Below are positions 4,926 to 10,938 of a stretch of DNA of 10,938 nt, one piece after another; within the stretch, counting starts at the first letter, position 1; each line of letters begins with the position of its first letter. Location: assembly GCA_011390035.1 (NCBI GenBank), contig JAABTE010000063.1, positions 1 to 10,938 of the forward strand, read 5' to 3'. A program made the translations under genes and the position numbers. Under the pieces are notes generated by a model, which saw only the letters and a list, made by a program, of their open reading frames with translations, was not told where the DNA came from and made no database searches. Source of the stretch: Desulfobacteraceae bacterium. GTDB taxonomy: Bacteria; Desulfobacterota; Desulfobacteria; Desulfobacterales; JAABSP01.

Positions 4926-7358
4926 ATGATCATCACATGTCAAGGCTGTCAGGCCCGGTTCCATATGGACGATAAGCGCATAAGGCCGGAAGGGGCCAAG
5001 GTCCGGTGTTCCAAATGCCGTCAGACCTTTGTTGTCCATCCGCCCGCTCCGCCGGATGTTGTCCATCCGCCGGAGCCGCCGGAGACGGCGGCGCATGATG
5101 AAACCCTTCCCATTGGCACCCATCGGCCCCAGGCGGCGCATGAGGATGATTACGGGCCTGAAGAGACCATTGCCATCGGCGGCTTCCCGTCGGGCACTAT
5201 GGACGGGGCGGCATGGGAAGAGTCGGCCGAGGAGCCGGATCTGACCGTGGCTCTTCCCTATCCTCGATCCGCTTCCCGGGAAGACGCCGGGGAGGGCGGG
5301 GCGGCGGCCATGGCGTCGATGCCGGGCGCGGGGCCGGCGCCGATTCCTCCCGGCGGCCGCCAGGGGGGCCCTGCGGCCGGCTCAACGACCGGCTCAACGG
5401 CCAGTTCAACGACCGGTTCAACGACCAGTTCAACGACCGGTTCAACGACCAGTTCCACAGCCGATTTGACACGGGGCTCCGCCGCTCCGGGCACCCCCGC
5501 CAGGCGGCAGATCCGCTATGTGCCCTTTCACCGGAAGCTGATCTATTTCGCCGTCATCATCATCCTGGCCATCGGGGTGGTGGCCGTGCCGGTGGAGATG
5601 TACCGGCCCATCCTGGAGCTGAAAAAGCTGATCGGCAACGCCCGTTCCCTGCTCTCCGGCACGGAGGCCGCGTTTCTTTCCGAGGAGCTGGCGCGGATGA
5701 ACCACTTCGCCCTTTCCACGCTGCCGGAAACCCACCGGAACTACGACCGCATGGGCACCTATTATTACCTTGCCTTCAACATGCTGCTGATGGAATCGGA
5801 GATTCCGCCGGAAAGCCAGGTGCGCCAGCGGGCCGGGCTGACCGGGGATGATTTCGATTACGCCACCTTGCGCCTTGCCGCCGAATTCTGGCGGCGGGCC
5901 TTTGCCGATGATCCGGGCATCCGGGAGCTGTTCGCCAAGTACAAGATGATCCTGCGGGACGCCAAGCAGAACGCCAGGGCCGCCGGCTTCCGGGTGGCCG
6001 ATATCTACATCATGATCGACACCGGCCGCAGGACCGGCTTTTTTGAAAACAACATCGCCTTTTTGCTGGACGGCTACGGCTGGTGGGAGGAGCCCTCCTA
6101 CGCGGGCGAGCCCTTCGAGATCAAGCCGGCCAACGCCCGATGGCGGGAACTTGCCCTGGCCGACAAGACGGGATTTGAAAACTCGAATATCGCCGATCCG
6201 AACAACTGGTACCTGCCCCACTTCGCCAAGGACGAGTGGGGGCTCTGGTTCAGCGTCTGGCTCACGAAAAAAACCGGCGCCGCGCATAACGCCTTCACCA
6301 TCGATTTTGACGCCTCCAGCGTGAAAAAGCTGCTGATGGAGATCGCCGGGATCGTGGGCACGCTGATCCTGGTGCTGGCGGTCCTCGTGTTTTTCATCGC
6401 AAGGTGGCTCAGCGGCCAGGTGATTAAGCCGATTACCGAGCTGACCCGGGGCGCCAACGAGGTTTCCCGGGGCAATTACGACTACCTGGTGCCGGTGCTG
6501 AAGGAGGATGAGTTCGGCGATCTGACCCGCCACTTCAACCAGATGACCCAGGGGCAGAAGGAGCGGCTCAACCTGATGGAGACGCTCAAGAAGTTCCTGT
6601 CCGAGGAGCTGGCGGAGATGGCGGCCACAAGCGGCATCGTCATCGGTGGCCAGAAGGCCTACTGCACGGTGATGTTCACCGATTTTGCCGGCTTTTCCAC
6701 CATTACCCAGCACATGAACGCCACCGAGTCGGTGAATGTGCTAAACGCCTACTTCGAGAGCCTGATTCCCATCATTAAAAAATACGGCGGGTTCCCGGAC
6801 AAGTACATCGGCGACGCCATCGTGGCCCTGTTCGGGGCGCCGGTGAAGCTGGAGGACCATGCGGAGCGCGCCGTGGCCTGCGCCGTGGAGATGCAGTGGA
6901 AGATGCGGGAATTGAATCGGGAGCGCCGGCGCCAGGGCAAGACGGTCTTCGAGATGCGCGTCGGCCTGAACAGCGGCGAGGTGCTGGCCGGCGCCATCGG
7001 GTGCGATCAGAAGCTCGAGTACACCTCCATCGGCGAGACCACCAACCTTGCCAACCGCATGGAATCGATCTGCGAGATCGGCCATGTGATGATTGCAGAG
7101 GGCACCTACACGCGCATCAAGGACATCTTCTTCCGGGGGGCCTATATCTCGGTGACCCCCAGGCGGATGAGGGTGAAGGGATACCCGGAGCCGGTGGCCA
7201 CCTATCGCATATGGGTGGACAACATTGAGATCGCAAAGGACCCGGATGCCAGGGACAACCGGGGGTTTTACATATATAAAGAGACGGACCACCAGATCAA
7301 GCATTCGCCGGATGAGGTGAAGGATCGCATGTTCGAATCCGAGGCCCGCTTTCTTTAA
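4926..7358 (+). CDS. Membrane class III adenylate cyclase with N-terminal zinc ribbon and HAMP domain
   Basis: This 810-residue protein is predicted to convert ATP to cAMP at the inner face of the membrane. Order of parts: MJ0042-type zinc ribbon (residues 1-37; Cys5, Cys8, Cys28, Cys31); Pro/acidic linker with two sequence repeats (36-53 and 152-179); membrane helix ~205-226; periplasmic region ~227-468; membrane helix ~472-496; HAMP ~496-548; cyclase domain ~575-770; polar tail. Catalytic residues are present: metal-binding Asp586 (FTDFAGFS) and Asp630 (YIGDAIVALFG), purine-selecting Lys626 and Thr700, transition-state Asn707 and Arg711 (GETTNLANRMES). The Lys/Thr pair predicts adenylate rather than guanylate cyclase. 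The periplasmic region matches no domain I can name with confidence; its end could be Cache-like. The zinc ribbon on a cyclase is unusual. The gene stands alone, convergent with the next gene. Confidence 0.92.
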   Translation: MIITCQGCQARFHMDDKRIRPEGAKVRCSKCRQTFVVHPPAPPDVVHPPEPPETAAHDETLPIGTHRPQAAHEDDYGPEETIAIGGFPSGTMDGAAWEESAEEPDLTVALPYPRSASREDAGEGGAAAMASMPGAGPAPIPPGGRQGGPAAGSTTGSTASSTTGSTTSSTTGSTTSSTADLTRGSAAPGTPARRQIRYVPFHRKLIYFAVIIILAIGVVAVPVEMYRPILELKKLIGNARSLLSGTEAAFLSEELARMNHFALSTLPETHRNYDRMGTYYYLAFNMLLMESEIPPESQVRQRAGLTGDDFDYATLRLAAEFWRRAFADDPGIRELFAKYKMILRDAKQNARAAGFRVADIYIMIDTGRRTGFFENNIAFLLDGYGWWEEPSYAGEPFEIKPANARWRELALADKTGFENSNIADPNNWYLPHFAKDEWGLWFSVWLTKKTGAAHNAFTIDFDASSVKKLLMEIAGIVGTLILVLAVLVFFIARWLSGQVIKPITELTRGANEVSRGNYDYLVPVLKEDEFGDLTRHFNQMTQGQKERLNLMETLKKFLSEELAEMAATSGIVIGGQKAYCTVMFTDFAGFSTITQHMNATESVNVLNAYFESLIPIIKKYGGFPDKYIGDAIVALFGAPVKLEDHAERAVACAVEMQWKMRELNRERRRQGKTVFEMRVGLNSGEVLAGAIGCDQKLEYTSIGETTNLANRMESICEIGHVMIAEGTYTRIKDIFFRGAYISVTPRRMRVKGYPEPVATYRIWVDNIEIAKDPDARDNRGFYIYKETDHQIKHSPDEVKDRMFESEARFL
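5031..5084 (+). repeat. Two tandem 27-bp copies in the cyclase linker
   Basis: Two adjacent 27-bp units (5031-5057 and 5058-5084) each begin GTTGTCCATCCGCC and encode VVHPPAPPD and VVHPPEPPE, residues 36-53 of the cyclase. The unit is a multiple of three, so copy number can change without a frameshift. It forms a proline-rich spacer straight after the zinc ribbon. Confidence 0.85.
5379..5462 (+). repeat. Seven tandem 12-bp copies encoding a Gly/Ser-Ser-Thr-Thr linker
   Basis: Seven head-to-tail copies of a 12-bp unit, consensus RGTTCAACGACC, cover 84 bp. Later copies alternate between GGTTC and AGTTC starts, giving a 24-bp higher-order unit. They encode GSTT, GSTA or SSTT blocks, residues 152-179 of the cyclase, between the acidic linker and the first membrane helix. 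Every unit keeps the frame, so gain or loss would only change linker length. Confidence 0.92.
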
Positions 7359-7366
7359 GCGGCGCC

Positions 7367-7387
7367 TTTGGCGGCTTCCGTCAACCC
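7367..7387 (+). repeat. Right copy of the direct repeat flanking the cyclase gene
   Basis: TTTGGCGGCTT (7367-7377) is followed directly by CCGTCAACCC (7378-7387). Both blocks also occur at 4856-4885 before the cyclase gene, there split by nine bases. The copy starts nine bases after the cyclase stop codon and runs into the last codons of the convergent acetyltransferase gene. Confidence 0.6.
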
Positions 7388-8190
7388 GTCCGCTTAACCG
7401 GCTGATCCGCCTCCCATGAAAGCGGCGCGATCCGCGCAATGGCGCGTCCGGGGGCCGGACCGACTGTTTGAAGATGGGCCATGATGGCCGCGTTGTGGTC
7501 CGGCGAGACAAACCGCGCCCCGTCGGCGAAGATGATCGCTGTGCGGCGGGGCGGCCCCGGGCTCAGATGCTTTCTCAGGTGAAGATACAGATCCAGGTCC
7601 GCCGCCGGCGTCTCCTCGTCCGCCACCAGGGCGAAGCCCGTCCGCAGGTTGGGCGCGATCACCGACATGAAGCCGGGGTTGTCCCGGTTGTGATAGGTGT
7701 GGATGAAGGCGCAGCCCATGCGCCGGGCCAGGGCGATCTCGTCCATTTTCAGAAGCGAGACCAGCCCGCAGCCCCGGAAGGCCGGCATCGTCATGGTGTT
7801 GACAATGGCGCAGAAGCGCTCGCCGTTTTTCAGGGTGCCGATGAAATCCCACTTGTACCCGGCGTCCAGCAAGCCTTCAGGGTCGCCGTGGGGCATCAGC
7901 CGCAGCTTGATCAGATGCATGGCGAGGTCGGTTGACAGGTCCACGTCCTCCCATAGCCCCTCCCAGTCGTCGGCCATCATGTCCGTTAGCGTTTCAAACT
8001 GATTGTAGTACCCGTCTATTTCACAGGTCAGATTGCCCGCCGACTCGAAGGCCCGGACGTTTTCCGGATCGAGGTAGCTGTCAAGCCGCCGCGTGGTGAC
8101 GATCAGCTCCGGAACCGCCGTCATGCCCAGCCGCCGCCGGCACCGCTGCGCGCAGGAGGCGCGTTTTTGTTCATAATCGGGATCAGCCAT
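7381..8190 (-). CDS. GNAT-like acetyltransferase of unknown substrate
   Basis: This 269-residue soluble protein looks like a GNAT-fold acyl-CoA-dependent acetyltransferase. The acetyl-CoA pyrophosphate loop is recognisable as PAFRGCGLVSLLKMDEIALARRMGC (residues 136-160), with the RxCG form of the usual R/Q-x-x-G-x-G/A motif. HNRDNPGFMSVIAPNLRTGF (167-186) then resembles the motif B end, where an Asn-rich turn leads to a Gly-Phe. Residues 1-22 are basic with two Cys and show no signal peptide or membrane helix. Residues 65-100 are acidic (DDWEGLWEDVDLSTD). The C-terminal ~60 residues match nothing I recognise. The start is supported by GGAGG just upstream on the minus strand. The stop is 22 bp from the cyclase stop, in convergent orientation. 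The substrate cannot be inferred from its neighbours; a non-catalytic GNAT-fold role is also possible. Confidence 0.72.
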   Translation of the reverse strand: MADPDYEQKRASCAQRCRRRLGMTAVPELIVTTRRLDSYLDPENVRAFESAGNLTCEIDGYYNQFETLTDMMADDWEGLWEDVDLSTDLAMHLIKLRLMPHGDPEGLLDAGYKWDFIGTLKNGERFCAIVNTMTMPAFRGCGLVSLLKMDEIALARRMGCAFIHTYHNRDNPGFMSVIAPNLRTGFALVADEETPAADLDLYLHLRKHLSPGPPRRTAIIFADGARFVSPDHNAAIMAHLQTVGPAPGRAIARIAPLSWEADQPVKRTG

Positions 8191-8273
8191 TCACCCTCCG
8201 TTTTCGCGGCCAAAGAATGTCGAAAACCGGCGGCCGGACCCATGGGCGCCGCTTTCCGGCATGTTCAATGGCG

Positions 8274-8303
8274 AGCATATCCGGCCCTCCCGCGGGCCGT
8301 CAA
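8274..8303 (-). promoter_or_regulatory. Putative promoter of the acetyltransferase gene with a palindromic spacer
   Basis: On the minus strand TTGACG (8303-8298) is followed after 18 bp by TATGCT (8279-8274), matching the consensus at five and four of six positions. Transcription would start near 8267, giving a leader of about 77 nt. The spacer holds an inverted repeat, CGGCCC (8282-8287) and GGGCCG (8294-8299), with CCCGCGGG nested inside it. Such a dyad could be an operator. Confidence 0.35.
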
Positions 8304-8316
8304 CAAAATTTTAGTC

Positions 8317-8345
8317 TTGAAGCCATTGAAAAAATATTCTAAATA
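8317..8345 (+). promoter_or_regulatory. Weak candidate promoter of the NTT-HEAT gene
   Basis: The AT-rich island 8301-8352 stands out in this GC-rich region. TTGAAG (8317-8322) lies 17 bp before TAAATA (8340-8345). A better -10 match, TATAAC (8344-8349), has no well-spaced -35. The position is right for the rightward gene, but the exact hexamers are uncertain. Confidence 0.28.
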
Positions 8346-8376
8346 TAACTGAATGGCTGGGCGACCGGCCCCAAAC

Positions 8377-8393
8377 GGCGCCGGTTCGGCGCC
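8377..8393. other. Leader stem-loop before the NTT-HEAT gene
   Basis: GGCGCC (8377-8382) and GGCGCC (8388-8393) can fold on each other across a GGTTC loop. Alternatively ACCGGC (8364-8369) pairs with GCCGGT (8380-8385), and the two folds exclude each other. The hairpin ends 21 bp before the ATG at 8415, in a leader with no clear Shine-Dalgarno, so it could affect translation. Confidence 0.45.
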
Positions 8394-8414
8394 ATCTAAC
8401 GCGAACGGGTACGG

Positions 8415-10938
8415 ATGAAAAAACTGTCGCACACCCTGGTATCCATCCTGAACATCAGACCGGGCGAGGAACGCGCCGTGATCCTGATGTTCATCCATTC
8501 CTTCTTTCTCGGGGTGGCCGCCATCTTTCTGGGCACGGCCTCCTACGCCCTGTTCCTGGCCAAGTTCGACGCCAGGATCCTGCCATGGGTCTATATCATC
8601 GCCGCGGTGGTCAACACGGCGCTGGGCTATGTCTATTCCCGGTTCGAAAGGCGCCTGTCCCTTCCGGGGCTGCTGAGGGCCACCGTTATTTTCCTGCTGG
8701 CCGCCGTAGGGTTGCTGTATCTTGCCATGGCCTCCATCGACTCCAGATGGACGGTGATGGCCCTGATCATCTGCTACAATGTTTTCACGGTCCTGGCCAA
8801 CCTGGAGTTCTGGGGCCTTGCGGGTCATCTGCTCAACGTGCGCCAGGGAAAGCGGCTGTTCGGCCTCATCGGCTCCGGGTGGGTGACGGCGGCCATCATC
8901 GGCGGCCTGTCCGTGCCCCATTTCGTGGACCTTATGGGAACGGTTCACCTGCTCAGCTTCTCCACCGTCGCCATGGTTCTGTGCCTCGGGGTGCTGATTT
9001 ACACCACCCGGGTCTTTTCCCATCAGCTCGGTTTTTCCAAAGGGGAGGGCGACGGCGCGGATGGGAGCGGGGAAAGTCCGTTCAAGGACCGCTATCTGCG
9101 CTTTGTCTTTGTCGTGGCCGCCTTTTCCATCTTCGGCTATTACCTGCTCGATTATATTTTTTACGACCTGGTGGAGGCGGCCCACACGCTGCCTGGGGCG
9201 GAAAACGCCGACGAAACCTCCCTGGCCGCGTTCCTGGGCGTGTTCTACGCCCTGTTCCGGGTCTTCAGCCTGGTCAACAACACCCTTTTGTACGGCCGCC
9301 TGATCAACCGCTTCGGCATCGGCCTGGGGCTGCTGGCGGTGCCGGTCACGGCGGCCGCGGGCCTGACGGCGGGGCTGATCACCAATTTTTTTGTTCCGGT
9401 GAATAACGCCTTCTTCTGGGTCGTGGTGGGCGCCAAGCTCTTCGACGAGGTCTTTCGGGTCTCCATCGAGGAGCCGTCCATGCGGATTCTGTACCAGCCA
9501 ATCCCGGCGGGCCAGCGGCTGCGGGCCCAGGCGGCCAACGAGACCATGGTGGAGACCATCGCCGGCGCCGCCGCCGGCCTCGTGCTGCTGTTTCTCACCT
9601 CGGTTCTGAAGCTGGCGTCCGTTCACCTGATGTTCGTGCTGTTTGTACTGGTGATCGGCTGGATCACCATGGCCTCGGCGCTGCGCAAGGAATACACCGT
9701 GGTGCTGACCCGGGCCCTGCGCAAGCGCGCCAGCCTCGACGTGGAGACCCTGCTGCGGGACGCCAAGAGCCGGGAGGTTCTCAAGGAGCGGCTTTACAGC
9801 AACGTGCCGGGGGAGGCCATCTACTGCCTGGATCTGCTCGAGGAGATCGAGCACGAGCAGGTGGGCGAGCTGATGACCGGCCTTCTGCAACACAATTCCC
9901 CAGAGGTGCGCCGGCATGTTCTGCATCGAATGGAAACCCTTTCCACCCCCGGCGCCCTGAATCCCATCAACGCGATGCTGCGGCTGGAGACCGATCCGGT
10001 GGTGAGGGGCCAGGCCCTGCGGACCCTGTGCGCCCTGTCTGGCGCCGAGGCCTTCGAAACCGTCTATCCCCATCTGGAAGACGAGGAAATCGACACCCGC
10101 CAGGGGGCCATGATCGGGCTGCTGCGCTATGGCGGCATTGAGGGGATGCTCTCGGCGGGCAAGCATCTGCATCTGATGCAGGAGTCAAAGATCCCGTCGG
10201 ACCGGCAACTGGCCGCCAAGGTACTCGGAGAGGTGGGCACGGCCAGCTTCTATCGGCCCCTGCTCAAGCTGATGCGGGACGACAACGTGGCGGTGCAGCG
10301 AACGGCCATTGTTTCCGCGGGGATGCTCAAGAATCCGAAGCTGCTGCCTCCCCTGGTGGAAAAGTTTTCCATCCCTTCGCTGCGGAGCCTTGCGGTGTCG
10401 GCGGTGGTGGCCTTTGGCGAGCCGGTGCTGCCGGAGCTGGCCCGGCTGCTGGGCCAGGAGGTCCAGCCCCGGGAGGTGCGCGTCCGGATCATCCGGATCA
10501 TGGGGCGCATCGGCGGCCGCCAGGCCATCGACATCCTCAAGCGGGGGCTGGACATGGAGGAGGAGGACATCCGCAACCACATCCTCCGGGCGCTTTTGAC
10601 CGCCGGATACCGCGCCGCCCCGGACGAGGTGCTGAGAATCCAGCAGCGCATCCGGGACGAGGCCGAGGACGCCGCCTGGACCATGACCGCCCTGATGGAC
10701 ATCGGTGATCACGAATTCGTCTCGGAGCTGCATGCGGCCCTGGCCGGCGAGATCGACAAGAACCGGGAGCGGATCTTTCAGATGCTGGCCATGATCTACC
10801 CGGCAGAGGCCATCCTGGACGCCCGCAACAACCTGAACAGCGTCATCCCGGAAAAGAGGCCCTACGCCATGGAGGTGCTGGACAACATCGTGTCGCCGGA
10901 CCTGAAAACCTTCCTGTTCCCCCTCATCGAGGATCAGG
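8415..10938 (+). CDS. NTT-like (ATP/ADP translocase family) transporter fused to HEAT repeats (3' end cut by window)
   Basis: The frame is open from 8415 to the right edge: 841 codons with no stop. ATG 8415 is the first start after an in-frame TAA at 8397-8399; the ribosome site is weak (ACGGGTACGG). Residues 1 to ~420 hold about twelve membrane helices in two blocks of six, separated by a polar Gly/Asp-rich loop (~202-228). NLEFWGLAG (129-137) followed by VRQGKRLFGLIGSG (from 142) resembles the FW..AKRFYpLfG segment of nucleotide transporters. KLFDEVFRVSIEEPSMRILY resembles their K.S.FD.xKE.aYiPL segment. From ~430 on, amphipathic helix pairs with HEAT character follow, such as VRRHVLHRMETL, TRQGAMIGLLRYGG and VQRTAIVSAGML. 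NTT-HEAT fusions are known in free-living and parasitic bacteria; the substrate is unknown here and need not be ATP. Homologues can carry a C-terminal cyclic-nucleotide-binding domain, which would lie beyond the window. Confidence 0.82.
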   Translation, partial: MKKLSHTLVSILNIRPGEERAVILMFIHSFFLGVAAIFLGTASYALFLAKFDARILPWVYIIAAVVNTALGYVYSRFERRLSLPGLLRATVIFLLAAVGLLYLAMASIDSRWTVMALIICYNVFTVLANLEFWGLAGHLLNVRQGKRLFGLIGSGWVTAAIIGGLSVPHFVDLMGTVHLLSFSTVAMVLCLGVLIYTTRVFSHQLGFSKGEGDGADGSGESPFKDRYLRFVFVVAAFSIFGYYLLDYIFYDLVEAAHTLPGAENADETSLAAFLGVFYALFRVFSLVNNTLLYGRLINRFGIGLGLLAVPVTAAAGLTAGLITNFFVPVNNAFFWVVVGAKLFDEVFRVSIEEPSMRILYQPIPAGQRLRAQAANETMVETIAGAAAGLVLLFLTSVLKLASVHLMFVLFVLVIGWITMASALRKEYTVVLTRALRKRASLDVETLLRDAKSREVLKERLYSNVPGEAIYCLDLLEEIEHEQVGELMTGLLQHNSPEVRRHVLHRMETLSTPGALNPINAMLRLETDPVVRGQALRTLCALSGAEAFETVYPHLEDEEIDTRQGAMIGLLRYGGIEGMLSAGKHLHLMQESKIPSDRQLAAKVLGEVGTASFYRPLLKLMRDDNVAVQRTAIVSAGMLKNPKLLPPLVEKFSIPSLRSLAVSAVVAFGEPVLPELARLLGQEVQPREVRVRIIRIMGRIGGRQAIDILKRGLDMEEEDIRNHILRALLTAGYRAAPDEVLRIQQRIRDEAEDAAWTMTALMDIGDHEFVSELHAALAGEIDKNRERIFQMLAMIYPAEAILDARNNLNSVIPEKRPYAMEVLDNIVSPDLKTFLFPLIEDQ

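Noticed and set aside
4735..4929. Small 64-residue plus frame ending in an ATGA overlap with the cyclase start
   Set aside because: The overlap looks like translational coupling, but the frame has no ribosome site and covers the strong hairpin and the T-tract. The product is a basic low-information peptide, so the overlap is probably chance.
5379..5462. CRISPR-like array
   Set aside because: The repeats are 12 bp, contiguous without spacers and in frame within a protein linker.
5442..6713. 423-residue minus-strand frame opposite the cyclase
   Set aside because: It is a shadow of the cyclase reading frame in GC-rich DNA, with no start signal or domain.
8265..10172. 635-residue open frame on the minus strand opposite the NTT-HEAT gene
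   Set aside because: Its Gln/Gly/His-rich translation has no domain and mirrors a well-supported membrane protein on the other strand.

Overview
The window is GC-rich, tightly packed bacterial DNA. Codon use, a PilS-type sensor kinase, a short-form S-adenosylhomocysteine hydrolase and an MJ0042-type zinc ribbon all suggest a Desulfobacterota (former Deltaproteobacteria) genome, possibly near Desulfosarcina or Desulfococcus. This placement is inferred from protein character only; no rRNA or tRNA is present to confirm it.

Left part (1-4713, all +): the 3' part of a membrane histidine kinase cut by the left edge, then panC, metK and ahcY with gaps of 52, 45 and 37 bp. metK makes S-adenosylmethionine and ahcY removes the S-adenosylhomocysteine left after methyl transfer, so they are two steps of the activated-methyl cycle. 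panC makes pantothenate, the CoA precursor. A sigma70-like promoter overlaps the kinase stop codon and could drive the three genes as one transcript.

Middle part (4714-8190): a 212-bp spacer with a strong 12-bp hairpin, then a large membrane class III adenylate cyclase. The cyclase has an N-terminal zinc ribbon, a repeat-rich cytoplasmic linker, two membrane segments around a periplasmic sensor region, a HAMP domain and a catalytic domain with the expected residues. It converges on a GNAT-like acetyltransferase gene on the minus strand, 22 bp away. A split direct repeat of 21 matching bases lies on each side of the cyclase gene.

Right part (8191-10938): a 224-bp divergent promoter region, then a long frame open to the right edge. 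It encodes a 12-helix NTT-like (ATP/ADP translocase family) membrane domain fused to HEAT-type helical repeats. No stop occurs in the window, so the C-terminus is unknown.

No CRISPR array, insertion sequence, phage gene or RNA gene was seen, and no stretch longer than 300 bp lacks a gene. The most interesting items are the zinc-ribbon cyclase and the NTT-HEAT fusion close to it. If the missing end of the fusion carries a cyclic-nucleotide-binding domain, the two could form a local cAMP producer and effector pair, but this cannot be tested inside the window.
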